Positions 52,042 through 60,443 of a stretch of DNA of 64,000 bases are shown here, in pieces. The position numbers and the translations under genes are program-made. The notes under the pieces are model-generated. The model had not been told where the DNA came from. It made no database searches and saw only the letters and a program-made list of their open reading frames with translations. Source of the stretch: UBA10347 sp905182135. GTDB lineage: Bacteria; Actinomycetota; Acidimicrobiia; Acidimicrobiales; UBA10347. Each line of letters opens with the position of its first letter. Position 1 is the stretch's first letter. Where the stretch lies: assembly GCA_963925805.1 (NCBI GenBank), contig CAWUSE010000011.1, forward strand, positions 113,293 to 177,292, read 5' to 3'.

Positions 52042-52989
52042 ATGGTTTTGTGTATGTCACGGAGCTGGTCGTCAATAGACGACTTCGAAGCGTTCCTGAA
52101 CAACGGCGGCATCGTCGAATCTGACGATTCCATGCCTGACGAATACCGACTAGCGGTCTTTCGGTTCATCGAACTACACGCCAACAGCGAACAGATGGGC
52201 GGGCTCACCGAGCGAGACTGGATTCCGCGCACGCCCGGGTTGCGCCACAAGATGGCCGTGATCGCCAAGACCCAGGACGAGTTCGGTCATGCACACCTGC
52301 TGTACATGGTCGCGGCCGACATGCGCATCAAGACTCGCCGAGAGATGGTCGAAGATCTCTACGCTGGCAAGAGCCGATTCCACAACGTGTTTCACTATCG
52401 GGCCAAGACGTGGGGCCACCAGGTCGCCATTGCATTCTTGGTCGATGCCGCAGCGCTAGCGAGCCAACAAGCAGTATTCAAGAATTGCTCCTATGGGCCC
52501 TACCGCCGCATCCTCAAGCGGATCATCTCCGAAGAGGGTTTCCATATGCGCCTCGGCGAAGACCGCATGATGCGCATCGCCCAAGGCACCGAGATGCAGC
52601 GCGAAATGTTCCAGCAGGCGATCGATGACTGGTGGTGGCCAGCGCTACAGCTATTCGGCCCTGACTCGAAACCAAACGACATGCTCTTGCGATGGCATAT
52701 CAAGTCCGAACGCAACGAGGTCCTTCGTGACCGTTGGGTGCAGAAGTTCGTGCCCATGTTGCAGAGTTACGGCTTCACCATTCCGGACCCCGGCCTGCGA
52801 TTCGACGACGACGAGGATCGCTGGGTTGCCGGCCCCATCGACTGGGCTCCGCTAAAGAAGACCTTCGCCAATGTCGGCCCCGACTCTGCCCGCCGTATTA
52901 GCGAAGCGTCGGCGCATTGGGAAGAAAGCGCCTGGGTCCGACAGGCCCTGGCCGCCAACAAGACAGTGAACGAGTTGGTACAAGCATGA
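52042..52989 (+). CDS. paaA: Phenylacetyl-CoA epoxidase-type subunit PaaA (catalytic)
   Basis: 315 residues (ATG 52042; ATG 52054 is also possible). It is a ferritin-like diiron protein with iron-ligand motifs E-x-x-H in TQDEFGHAHLLY (about 80-91) and EEGFHMRLGE (about 164-173), plus WGHQVAIAFLVD and the C-terminal helices of PaaA. In the known system PaaA epoxidises the ring of phenylacetyl-CoA with PaaC as a structural partner. It opens an operon paaA-paaD-paaB-paaC with overlapping ends. Whether phenylacetyl-CoA is the substrate here is not proven. Confidence 0.93.
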   Translation: MVLCMSRSWSSIDDFEAFLNNGGIVESDDSMPDEYRLAVFRFIELHANSEQMGGLTERDWIPRTPGLRHKMAVIAKTQDEFGHAHLLYMVAADMRIKTRREMVEDLYAGKSRFHNVFHYRAKTWGHQVAIAFLVDAAALASQQAVFKNCSYGPYRRILKRIISEEGFHMRLGEDRMMRIAQGTEMQREMFQQAIDDWWWPALQLFGPDSKPNDMLLRWHIKSERNEVLRDRWVQKFVPMLQSYGFTIPDPGLRFDDDEDRWVAGPIDWAPLKKTFANVGPDSARRISEASAHWEESAWVRQALAANKTVNELVQA

Positions 52990-53474
52990 GTCTGACAGAA
53001 GGCTCCGCAATTGACATGCTTCGACTCGAAGCACAGGTCCATAGCGCAGTGTCATCGGTGGACGACCCTGAGTACCCCGGTATTTCTATTGTTGACTTAG
53101 GCCTACTCGAGACCATTCATGTTGAACCAGACGGGTCAACAGTCATCGGGCTGATTCCTACCTTCTCAGGTTGCCCAGCATTGGCCATCATTGCCGACGA
53201 TGTCGTCGCTGCGGTGCAGGAAGTGGCCGACGTCTCAACGTGCACCGTTGACTGGCTGTCGTCACCGGCGTGGCATGCAGACCGAATCAGCCACGAGGCT
53301 CGCTCGTGTCTCGAGAGAAAATTTACTGTTGCGGTGCAGATTGGGCAGCGCTCAACAACCTGCCCTCTCTGTGCTTCCAAGACGGTTGAGCAGTCCATGT
53401 TCGGCCCCAGCCGATGCCGGTCTGTTCATACCTGCACTGGGTGCGGCGAAACCGTCGAAGTCTTGCGGGGGTAG
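52986..53474 (+). CDS. paaD: PaaD-like (MIP18 family) iron-sulphur assembly protein
   Basis: 162 residues from ATG 52986, overlapping the paaA stop (ATGA). The MIP18 core has DPEYPGISIVDLGLL (about 23-37) and PTFSGCPAL (about 54-62). A C-terminal zinc-ribbon pattern, CPLC then CTGC (about 126-155), is typical of PaaD/PaaJ. It is thought to help load iron-sulphur centres in the epoxidase system, notably in PaaE. A paaD without a neighbouring paaE is therefore odd. Confidence 0.92.
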   Translation: MSLTEGSAIDMLRLEAQVHSAVSSVDDPEYPGISIVDLGLLETIHVEPDGSTVIGLIPTFSGCPALAIIADDVVAAVQEVADVSTCTVDWLSSPAWHADRISHEARSCLERKFTVAVQIGQRSTTCPLCASKTVEQSMFGPSRCRSVHTCTGCGETVEVLRG

Positions 53475-53481
53475 CCAGCCA

Positions 53482-53772
53482 ATGGCAATCTTTGAAGTGT
53501 TCCTAAAGAAGGATGGCCGCGACGAGTTCCGCCATGTCGGCGCCCTCGATGCAGCCAATGACGAACTCGCCTTGGTGTCGGCGCGCGAGTGTTACGTTCG
53601 CCGAGCCGAAGGTGACCTTCTCTGGGTTGTTCGTCGGGACAACATCCTTAGCCCTGAGCGGGAGTTCACTGCTCCAAACGCGGACAAACCACATCGCCAT
53701 CACAGCGGCGAAGCCGTGGCCGCCCGACGCAAGGCACTCAGAGAAATGACTAAGGCCCAGCCCGATGAATGA
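53482..53772 (+). CDS. paaB: Phenylacetyl-CoA epoxidase-type subunit PaaB
   Basis: 96 residues, the usual PaaB size. It starts MAIFEVFLKKDGRDEFRHVG (E. coli PaaB has a similar WPLYEVFVR-x-RG opening). It contains ALVSARECYVRRAEGDLLWVV (about 30-50) and ends in a basic helix. PaaB bridges the catalytic PaaAC units. The gene is third in the operon and overlaps paaC by eight bases. Confidence 0.92.
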   Translation: MAIFEVFLKKDGRDEFRHVGALDAANDELALVSARECYVRRAEGDLLWVVRRDNILSPEREFTAPNADKPHRHHSGEAVAARRKALREMTKAQPDE

Positions 53773-54511
53773 GATCAGCATCGCAGCTCGCGACGTGATC
53801 CTGGCGTTCGTCGACGACGAACACCTGATGGGCCAGCAGCACACCGAATGGATCGGGGTCGCACCATTTCTCGAAGAAGATCTGGCATTCGCCAGCATTG
53901 GACAAGATGAACTCGGACACGCGGCAATGCTCCTAGAAGCGTTGGTCGGCACCGACGATGCCGACATCGATGCACTCGCCTTCTACCGAGAAGCCAGCCA
54001 ATGGCGCTCATGTGCTCTGGTTGAGGTGACACTTCCCGAATGGAGCGACACGCTCCTACGTCACTGGTTGTACGACGCCGCTGAAGAACTTCGCTGGCAA
54101 CTATTTCAGGGATCTTCTGTCCAGCTCCTGGCCGACATTTCAGTCCGCGCCCTAAGCGAAGAGCGATTCCATCGTCAACATGGCGATGCGTTACTCGACG
54201 TCTTGTTGCGTGTCGATGATGCCCACGATCGGATCATGGCATCGCTGCACAAGGTGTTGCCATTGGCCTTAACCATGTTCGATGGCGCACCCAGCGAGGC
54301 AGACGCCCTCGTCGAGGGTGTCATCTCTGGCTCGCTCATATCGCTGCTAGGTGACTGGCAGCAGCGTGTTGATCACCGGTTTGGGCCCGTTGATTGGGAC
54401 CAGATCGTTAGACCTGTGCTGAGTCAACGCAAAGAGCGTCATGACGACTTCGCACCGTTACTTGCTCGGATGCTCGAGGTTCTTGATCTGGACCGCACTG
54501 TTACTTGGTAG
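53765..54511 (+). CDS. paaC: Phenylacetyl-CoA epoxidase-type subunit PaaC
   Basis: 248 residues, ferritin-like helical. AFVDDEHLMGQQHTEWIG (about 14-31), IGQDELGHAAMLLEAL (about 45-60) and ALSEERFHRQHGDAL (about 128-142) match PaaC. It stabilises PaaA in the oxygenase core. It is last of the four epoxidase genes; no paaE reductase follows. An O-methyltransferase-like gene starts 24 bp on, perhaps in the same transcript. Confidence 0.93.
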   Translation: MNEISIAARDVILAFVDDEHLMGQQHTEWIGVAPFLEEDLAFASIGQDELGHAAMLLEALVGTDDADIDALAFYREASQWRSCALVEVTLPEWSDTLLRHWLYDAAEELRWQLFQGSSVQLLADISVRALSEERFHRQHGDALLDVLLRVDDAHDRIMASLHKVLPLALTMFDGAPSEADALVEGVISGSLISLLGDWQQRVDHRFGPVDWDQIVRPVLSQRKERHDDFAPLLARMLEVLDLDRTVTW

Positions 54512-54535
54512 GAACCACCTGATAAGGAAGGTGTC

Positions 54536-55546
54536 ATGAGCGAACAGCGAATCGACACCATCCGACTCCAACGTATTGCCCGTGGATTCACCGAGACCGC
54601 GGTGTTTTACGCCGCGATCGACCTGGATCTTTTCACCCACGTCAGCCATGGTGCAGCCTCGATTGATGCCGTGGCAGCAGCGGCCAACATCAGTGCGCTG
54701 AATGCCGAGCGCACCGTCGTTGTCCTGCTGGCCATGGGACTGCTGGAGAAGGACGTCGACGGTCAGTTGCGTAATGCACCTGACTGCGAGAAGTTCATGG
54801 TCAGCACCAGCGAGAGGTTCGCAGGGCCGTGGATGACGTTTACTCGACGCGAGGTGCCGCAATGGTTTGACCTAACCGCCACGCTCAGCGACCTGACTCC
54901 CCCGGCCGAACTCGGCATGTACGACGACATGACTGTCGAACGGGCCCGCAAGTACCACTCAGCCACCTACAGCATCGGCATGGGTGCTGGTCGTCGCTTC
55001 GCCCGTCATGTCGATATGTCTGCTCGCACTCGCCTGCTCGACCTTGGTGGTGGCTCCGGCGCCTATTCGATCCAGGCAGTCAAGGCCAACGCAGGCCTGC
55101 AAGCCATCGTCCTCGACCTTCCCGCCGTGACTATCGTGACGCAGGAATACATCGATCAAAATCAGGTCGCAGACCGCGTATCGACCTTCGGTGGCGACTT
55201 CGTGAACGACGAATTCCCGACCGGATGCGACATCGCCGTGATGGCGTCGAACCTTCCGATCTACAACGCCAAGAACATTCAGAAGGTCGTACAGAAGACG
55301 TTCGACGCGCTTGAACCTGGCGGCGAAATGCATCTGGTTGGCGAGACGTTAAACGCCGATGGCGTTGGCCCACTCGACGCGTCGATGTGGGGAATGGCCG
55401 AGGCCTTGTACCGCAGCGGCGGACGCTCTCATTCGGTAACCGAGTGTCTGGGCTACTTCGAGACCGCTGGCTTTGTTGACGTCGAGAACGTCGACTTCGT
55501 CGCTGGCACCCTCAGTCGTACCGTGGGGCGTAAACCAACCAGCTAG
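54536..55546 (+). CDS. SAM-dependent O-methyltransferase-like protein (BchU/hydroxyneurosporene type)
   Basis: 336 residues. The N-terminal winged-helix dimerisation domain (about 10-75) is followed by a Rossmann methyltransferase domain with motif I LLDLGGGSGAYSIQA (about 165-179) and LEPGGEMHLVGET (about 259-271). The catalytic His of the usual L-H-D-W region is absent; the sequence is SNLPIYNAKN, as in BchU-like or non-standard members. It may therefore methylate carbon or do another SAM-based reaction. An AAGGAAGG-type site precedes the ATG. Its TAG stop lies in a CTAG shared with the stop of the convergent gene. Confidence 0.85.
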   Translation: MSEQRIDTIRLQRIARGFTETAVFYAAIDLDLFTHVSHGAASIDAVAAAANISALNAERTVVVLLAMGLLEKDVDGQLRNAPDCEKFMVSTSERFAGPWMTFTRREVPQWFDLTATLSDLTPPAELGMYDDMTVERARKYHSATYSIGMGAGRRFARHVDMSARTRLLDLGGGSGAYSIQAVKANAGLQAIVLDLPAVTIVTQEYIDQNQVADRVSTFGGDFVNDEFPTGCDIAVMASNLPIYNAKNIQKVVQKTFDALEPGGEMHLVGETLNADGVGPLDASMWGMAEALYRSGGRSHSVTECLGYFETAGFVDVENVDFVAGTLSRTVGRKPTS

Positions 55547-55911
55547 AACCAGGAGACATGGGCCGACACGATTCGCCACCCACCATCAAGACGCACCCAG
55601 CTCTGAGTTTGGCGGCCTCGGCGGCCAGACTCGAGGCGCGTGAATTCGGTGTCGGCAGTCCCATATGAATCGCCGTAGCTGGTGATCACGGTCCGCTCGA
55701 GACTGCGATCGGCAGCCGACCCGCGGCGGCGGGCCGCAGCAATTTCGTCGTGGCCATAGGAAGCGTCACCCAGCCCGAACCGGATCGTCAGCGGATCGCG
55801 CCAGAAGAAATCGTTGAGAGCATCGACGTCGTTCGCCATCAAGGCCTCTTCATAGGACTCGAACTCGGCAGTAATCTCGGCCACGACCTCGCGGCGGTTC
55901 ACGTCCATCAT
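55543..55911 (-). CDS. AtzH/HpxZ-like protein (DUF3225, NTF2-like fold)
   Basis: 122 residues from ATG 55909-55911, overlapping the amidase stop (TAATG). The family pattern is clear: FFWRDPLTIRFGLGDASYGH (about 36-55), RTVITSYGDSYGTADTEF (about 73-90) and TQSWVRLDGGWRIVSAHVSW at the end. HpxZ and AtzH accompany AtzE-type amidases in oxalurate and s-triazine (carboxybiuret) degradation. Here it ends a minus-strand set AtzG-AtzE-AtzH. The exact substrate cannot be read from sequence. Confidence 0.85.
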   Translation of the reverse strand: MMDVNRREVVAEITAEFESYEEALMANDVDALNDFFWRDPLTIRFGLGDASYGHDEIAAARRRGSAADRSLERTVITSYGDSYGTADTEFTRLESGRRGRQTQSWVRLDGGWRIVSAHVSWF

Positions 55912-57302
55912 TATGAGCTTTCGTTGCGATTCTGGTCGGCTTGAGCGGACGCCACGACACACGTGGTAACCCCCAGGTCTTCGAGTGCGGTCAACACAGC
56001 CAGAACGATCCGTTCGCTGTTGGCTTTAGCGATCACTTGTACGCCCATTGGCAGCGGCGATTCAGCAGACAACATCGGAGCTACTCCAATCGGGACACCG
56101 GTCGGTGTAAGCGGCTGGGTTAGCCAGCCGACGGCTGGCCGAGCCGGCAGGTCTCTGCCGTTGATCTCGACCGTATCGGTGCCGATGATCGGAGCTGGGA
56201 ATGGTGTAGCCGGCGCGAGTAGCACGTCGTAATCGGCAAAGAGTTCGTCCAGCTGGTCGACCCAAACCTGACGCAGCCGCTGCGCCCGCAGGTACCAATC
56301 TGCTGGCAACAGCGCAGCGGCGACGAGGCGATGCCGAACAACGGGGTCGAACTGCGCCCGTTCGTTACGAATCCGATCAAGATGCAACTCACCTGCCTCG
56401 GCATAAGTAATAACTGAGGCGGCAGCGTGCGCTGCTTCAGCCAAAGGGAGCATCGCTGGTGTTCGGTCAGCACCAAGAGTGTCAGCCACCGAAGTCAATG
56501 CATCGAGCGCGGCCTCACCTGCATTGTCCTCAAACCATCCGCCCAGACGGGCAACGCGAAGTTGGCCAACATCGATGGGTTGCGCATCAGAACTTCCTGC
56601 ATCGGCAACCGAGTACCAGGCACCCAGATCGCGCGCCGATCGGGTAAATGCCCCGACATGGTCAAGACTGTCGGAAAAGAGCTGGGCTCCACGTCGATCG
56701 AGACGCCCGTATGTCGGTTTGAGCCCGAAGAGTCCGCAAAGCGCTGCCGGAACTCTGACCGAGCCGTTCGTGTCGGTTCCGAGTGCGAGCGGAACCAACC
56801 CGCCAGCCACAGCAGCAGCCGAACCGCCCGATGAACCACCAGGGGTGCGTTGGACATCGTGCGGATTCCGTGCAGCGCCGTAGTGGGTATTCTCTGTGGT
56901 GAACCCGAAAGCGAACTCGTCCATGGTGGTTGCGCCGATTGGTACGGCATCGGCTCTCGTCAGTCGTTCTACCGCCGCTGCATCGCGCTCAGCCGGCGGG
57001 CGGGCGGCCAGCACTGTCGAACCTGCGATCGTCACCTCTCCCTTGAGGTCAAACAGATCCTTCACCGCAAACGGAACGCCGGCCAAAGCTCCGACCGGCT
57101 CTCCTGCTGCCACTCGTCGATCGATGTCGGCCGCTGCGGTGAGCGCTCGCTCGGTCGTTACCGTCGTAAAGGCATTAAGCCGGGCCTGCGCGCTGTCGAC
57201 ACGATCGAGAGCAGCCTGAGCGATATCAAGAGCCGAAACCTGACCGCCGCGTACCTTTGTCGCAATCTCGAGGACGCCGACAGTGCCGTCGAGTACCGTC
57301 AC
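55911..57302 (-). CDS. AtzE family amidase (amidase signature enzyme)
   Basis: 463 residues with a GTG start that overlaps the AtzG-like stop (GTGA). The Ser-cisSer-Lys catalytic set of the amidase signature family is visible: Lys in PFAVKDLFDLKG (about 73-84), cis-Ser in TPGGSSGGSAAAVAGG (about 148-163) and the nucleophile region GTDTNGSVRVPAALCGLFG (about 170-188), typical of AtzE. Known relatives hydrolyse 1-carboxybiuret or oxalurate with a small GatC-like partner. The adjacent AtzG- and AtzH-like genes support this subfamily. No cyanuric acid hydrolase or hpxW is nearby, so the pathway is open. Confidence 0.88.
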   Translation of the reverse strand: MTVLDGTVGVLEIATKVRGGQVSALDIAQAALDRVDSAQARLNAFTTVTTERALTAAADIDRRVAAGEPVGALAGVPFAVKDLFDLKGEVTIAGSTVLAARPPAERDAAAVERLTRADAVPIGATTMDEFAFGFTTENTHYGAARNPHDVQRTPGGSSGGSAAAVAGGLVPLALGTDTNGSVRVPAALCGLFGLKPTYGRLDRRGAQLFSDSLDHVGAFTRSARDLGAWYSVADAGSSDAQPIDVGQLRVARLGGWFEDNAGEAALDALTSVADTLGADRTPAMLPLAEAAHAAASVITYAEAGELHLDRIRNERAQFDPVVRHRLVAAALLPADWYLRAQRLRQVWVDQLDELFADYDVLLAPATPFPAPIIGTDTVEINGRDLPARPAVGWLTQPLTPTGVPIGVAPMLSAESPLPMGVQVIAKANSERIVLAVLTALEDLGVTTCVVASAQADQNRNESS

Positions 57303-57487
57303 GGGCGAAACCGGGGAGCCACGGTTAGGGCATCGTCGACTTGGCGAGGTAGGCGGCTAACCAACTGGCCAACCCGTTCGATCTGGTCTGCTACAGGGTC
57401 GATCTCGTCAGGTTCCAGGTCGATACCCAGCATCTCAGCCATAGCAACGGTGTAGCTGCGAACGTCGAAATCAGACACAGCCGTCAC
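57299..57487 (-). CDS. AtzG-like small amidase subunit (DUF4089, GatC-like)
   Basis: 62 residues: a GatC-like pair of helices with AEMLGIDLEPDEIDPVADQI and ERVGQLVSRL, then a short extended tail that would wrap the amidase. AtzG/HpxX proteins are required for folding or stability of AtzE-type amidases. Its stop overlaps the amidase GTG, giving coupled synthesis. The acyl-CoA dehydrogenase-like gene ends 15 bp upstream, so all four genes probably form one operon. Confidence 0.82.
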   Translation of the reverse strand: MTAVSDFDVRSYTVAMAEMLGIDLEPDEIDPVADQIERVGQLVSRLPRQVDDALTVAPRFRP

Positions 57488-57502
57488 GCTACTCGACGTC
57501 GA

Positions 57503-58513
57503 TTATGACGTGGCCAACTGGTCGAGCATCGCAGTCTTAATAGCTGGGGTCTGACCTTGCACCATCGTGAACATGGCCTCACGCATGAGGCGTTGAGCGT
57601 GTTCGCTCATCATGACCGACGTACCACCTATCGTTGCTACCAGGGTGGTGGCTGCCTTCACTGCAAATAACGACGCATCAGCGCGTGCAATGGACATCGC
57701 ATTGCTGTTTGCAGGTGCGATCGAATCGAGCCTGTCACGCACCGTGTCGAGTTGTTCGGTCAGGGCACCGTTGCCAAGTAGCTGGCAGCAGCGTTTAGCG
57801 ACGCCCAGAGCAAGCGAGCCATTCGTGCGGAGCCCGAGCTGATAGCGAGTTCGCCACTCCGCGTAGTTCTCGACCTTGGTGATGCGAGACGCTGACACAT
57901 GATGGTCCTGGAAATCGAGCACTTTCGTCTGGGACGAATCCACGACGGCGAAGGCGACTTCGGTGCTTTGTAGCGTTGGCGAGTCACTGGCGTCGATCAG
58001 CGCCCACACGATGTCGTCACCATGGCGAGCAGCAGCGTGCACGACGTCGATGTGGCCCCAACCCGTGACCCATGGAGCGGTGCCGTTCAAGACCCAATCT
58101 CCTTCGCCAGCCTCGACTGGCTCAATCGTTGTCATAGGCGTGCCTGGGCGAAGCATGTGAGCAAAGGCAACGCCACCTCGCGTTCGGCCTGCGGCCATGT
58201 CGGCTGCAAGTTCGTCGCGCACGGCGCCGTCGCTGTGGTGCGCTGCTGCGGCTGCGCCTAGGTGTTGCGTAAACACGAATGTGGTGGTCAAACAGCCGCT
58301 CGCGAACGTTTCGATGATCTTCGCAACCGTCGCTGCATCGCAGCGCGTCGAGATGCCATAGAAGCCCCCATCCGCAATGCATTGCAACTGCTGCTTTGGA
58401 ACGACGCCGGCGATGTCAGCCTCCAACGCATTGGGAAACAGCACCTCGTCGGCGATCTGCTGCGCGTTCGCTAACAGGCGTTCAGTTGAGTACATCTCGG
58501 GGGCTGACGTCAC
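57503..58513 (-). CDS. Acyl-CoA dehydrogenase-like flavoprotein, divergent
   Basis: 336 residues, shorter than typical dehydrogenases. The N-terminal helical domain (ADEVLFPNALEADIAGVVPK), GVAFAHMLRPG in place of the usual SEPxxGSD segment, and LNGTAPWVTGWGHIDV (about 142-157) show the fold. The C-terminal helices end IGGTSVMMSEHAQRLMREAM, with no usual catalytic Glu. It may work as an oxidase, a hydroxylase-type flavoprotein or a dehydrogenase with an altered base. It lies just upstream of the AtzG-like gene. Its link with amide hydrolysis suggests a nitrogen-containing substrate. Confidence 0.78.
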   Translation of the reverse strand: MTSAPEMYSTERLLANAQQIADEVLFPNALEADIAGVVPKQQLQCIADGGFYGISTRCDAATVAKIIETFASGCLTTTFVFTQHLGAAAAAHHSDGAVRDELAADMAAGRTRGGVAFAHMLRPGTPMTTIEPVEAGEGDWVLNGTAPWVTGWGHIDVVHAAARHGDDIVWALIDASDSPTLQSTEVAFAVVDSSQTKVLDFQDHHVSASRITKVENYAEWRTRYQLGLRTNGSLALGVAKRCCQLLGNGALTEQLDTVRDRLDSIAPANSNAMSIARADASLFAVKAATTLVATIGGTSVMMSEHAQRLMREAMFTMVQGQTPAIKTAMLDQLATS

Positions 58514-58974
58514 GGTCTTGACGGTAGCCGTCGCATCCTGTTTTACGGAAAGTCCCCTGGCCGCTTCATCTGCCGCTAAAGCTCTTCGCCGACGCCGTGA
58601 GGCCCCTGGTCAATCCTGTTGAGCCAGATGGCGTGCAACCCAAGATTCGTGCCACGCAACGTGAGTCTGACGCACCGGGTTTGCATGATGTTTGATCGGA
58701 AGATGAGCTCTCAGCGGTAGATCCCGCCGGTTGACTCCTGACGATCAGTGGCCCAAAATTCGCCAACTACATCTGACTGGTTTCGATGACTCTTCCGGCT
58801 CCGGCCTGATCGGCGTAACATTTTTGGAGACCGCTCTGCTGACATTGCCGTGGCCGCGAGAGTGGGCGCTGTTGAACATGCAGCAATCATGACGCGCCAG
58901 TTAGCTGCAATCGGAGCGTCGGGCTCCTCGTTTTCATACCGAACGCACGTCCACCTCCCACAGCTGCGTTCGCC
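58514..58974. other. Intergenic region, no gene recognised
   Basis: About 460 bp, presumably with the promoter for the dehydrogenase/amidase operon. Fragments of open frame exist on both strands but with several stops, and none has a start with a ribosome site. Possibly degraded coding DNA. Confidence 0.4.
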
Positions 58975-59364
58975 TTATTCGAAAAGCGGCGCTTTGGTTT
59001 TGGCGTAGGTCAACTTGTGGGTGATCTTGCCATCAGTGTTGAACGTCATAGCATCAAGGCCGCGCCACGACGTCGCCTCGCCCTTGACGTCGAGAGTGCA
59101 CCGCCACGATGCCATGACCTTGCCGGTCTCGGCATCGATCATCAGGTCTTCGTCGATGAACTTCATGTCGCCAAACACACCGTCAAACTGTGGCGTAAGC
59201 GCGGCACGAACCGCGTCGTGGCCTTTGGACTCACGGCCGTTGAATTCTTCATAGATGCCATCGTCAGCGAAATGACTCATAACGCCATTTAGGTCCATGT
59301 CATTAAACGCCGCCAGAAATGTGACTGTTCGCTCGGCAAGTGATTCTCGGGTGTGGTCAGACAT
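58975..59364 (-). CDS. SnoaL/NTF2-like polyketide cyclase-type protein
   Basis: 129 residues from ATG 59362-59364, set by GGGAG six bases upstream; a longer open frame lacks this. The NTF2-like cone fold is indicated by TFLAAFNDMDLNGVMSHFAD (about 16-35), GIYEEFNGRESKGHDAVRAA and SWRGLDAMTFNTDGKI. Members bind or isomerise small hydrophobic compounds. It is divergent from a thioesterase gene. Confidence 0.82.
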   Translation of the reverse strand: MSDHTRESLAERTVTFLAAFNDMDLNGVMSHFADDGIYEEFNGRESKGHDAVRAALTPQFDGVFGDMKFIDEDLMIDAETGKVMASWRCTLDVKGEATSWRGLDAMTFNTDGKITHKLTYAKTKAPLFE

Positions 59365-59430
59365 GGCAGCTCCCTTGGCTCGTCCCCGCGACGCTAGTCC
59401 ATACCGGATCCCAGGTTCTACGCTGAATGC

Positions 59431-60231
59431 ATGCCTAGTTACCCGCCTGCCCATCATCTGCTGCGCGATCTGCAAACACAGTCGGAATGGGTATCCAACG
59501 ACGAGTGCATCTTCCAAACACCGGTGGTGCCCGAGGTCCGATCAACGACCGGCGCCATGGCGCTCGGTCCACTCTTCGCTGTAGCCGATCTCGCTCTTGT
59601 CAGCACCGCTATCGGCTTCGCCGAAGATGACTGGTGCGGCACGCTTGATCTAGCGATCCGCACCGGCACGCCTGTCGTCGACGGGCCGCTCGTTATTTCA
59701 TGTCAGGTCCTGCGCGTTGGCGGGACGTTGATCACCACCAAGGCTGAAATTCTCGATGGGGACCGTCTGGCTGGCACGGCCATTGCCACATCTCGGCGGA
59801 TGCCTCGAAACCCCGAGTACAACGCCGAAGGCCCGGCGCCAAAGGTCATCGGGGTTCCCCATCACTGGGGGCTTGCAACATCAGGTTTCACGTCGCCAAT
59901 CAACGAACAGCTCGGGCTAATCCAAGTGGCACCAGGCGCGCTTGAGCTTGAAAAAACGCCATATGTCACCAACAGCTTCGGCACCATCAACGGTGGAACA
60001 ACCGGCATCCTTCTGTGCGCCGCAGCCGAGTCGGCACTCGGTGGCGAGTTCACCGCGGCCGACATCGAAGTCCGCTACATAGGACAGGCCGCCGAAGGAC
60101 CCGTTCGTACGATGAGCGAGATCGTCCGTGTCGAACGTGACCACGCCGTCGTTGACGTGACTGTGGTCGACATGAGCCGAGAGCGCCGGCCTATCGCGAC
60201 AGCAGGCATTACTCTGACGCTCGTCACCTAG
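59431..60231 (+). CDS. Double hot-dog acyl-CoA thioesterase-like protein
   Basis: 266 residues with two hot-dog repeats. The first (about 15-125) contains GAMALGPLFAVADLALVSTA. The second (about 145-266) contains NSFGTINGGTTGILLCAAAES, where the N-G-G segment resembles PaaI-type active sites. It should hydrolyse an acyl-CoA thioester. It is transcribed alone, facing an SDR gene. Confidence 0.8.
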   Translation: MPSYPPAHHLLRDLQTQSEWVSNDECIFQTPVVPEVRSTTGAMALGPLFAVADLALVSTAIGFAEDDWCGTLDLAIRTGTPVVDGPLVISCQVLRVGGTLITTKAEILDGDRLAGTAIATSRRMPRNPEYNAEGPAPKVIGVPHHWGLATSGFTSPINEQLGLIQVAPGALELEKTPYVTNSFGTINGGTTGILLCAAAESALGGEFTAADIEVRYIGQAAEGPVRTMSEIVRVERDHAVVDVTVVDMSRERRPIATAGITLTLVT

Positions 60232-60403
60232 CTGCTTTCCCTAACTGCTGGTGGCCTTCTTAGGATGCCGGCAGCTCGGGATAGCGATGCATTTCTCTAT
60301 GTGTCGATCTTCGGGTTTGAATAGTCTCCCGGCGCGCGCGTTTATGGACCATCTAGCTCGGAATAGGTCATGGATTCTCGACCGAGCAGCTAGAGAGGGT
60401 CCC

Positions 60404-60421
60404 GCGGCTACCAGTAGCCGC
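60404..60421. terminator. Strong 8-bp hairpin between convergent genes
   Basis: GCGGCTAC (60404-60411), two bases, GTAGCCGC (60414-60421). About 20 bp to its left CTAGCTCGG (near 60352) and CCGAGCAGCTAG (near 60382-60393) form a second, imperfect inverted repeat. Together they fill the 212-bp gap between two convergent genes and probably end transcription from both sides. T-runs are lacking. Confidence 0.45.
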
Positions 60422-60443
60422 CGAGGTCGAGCGAAAACATCGC

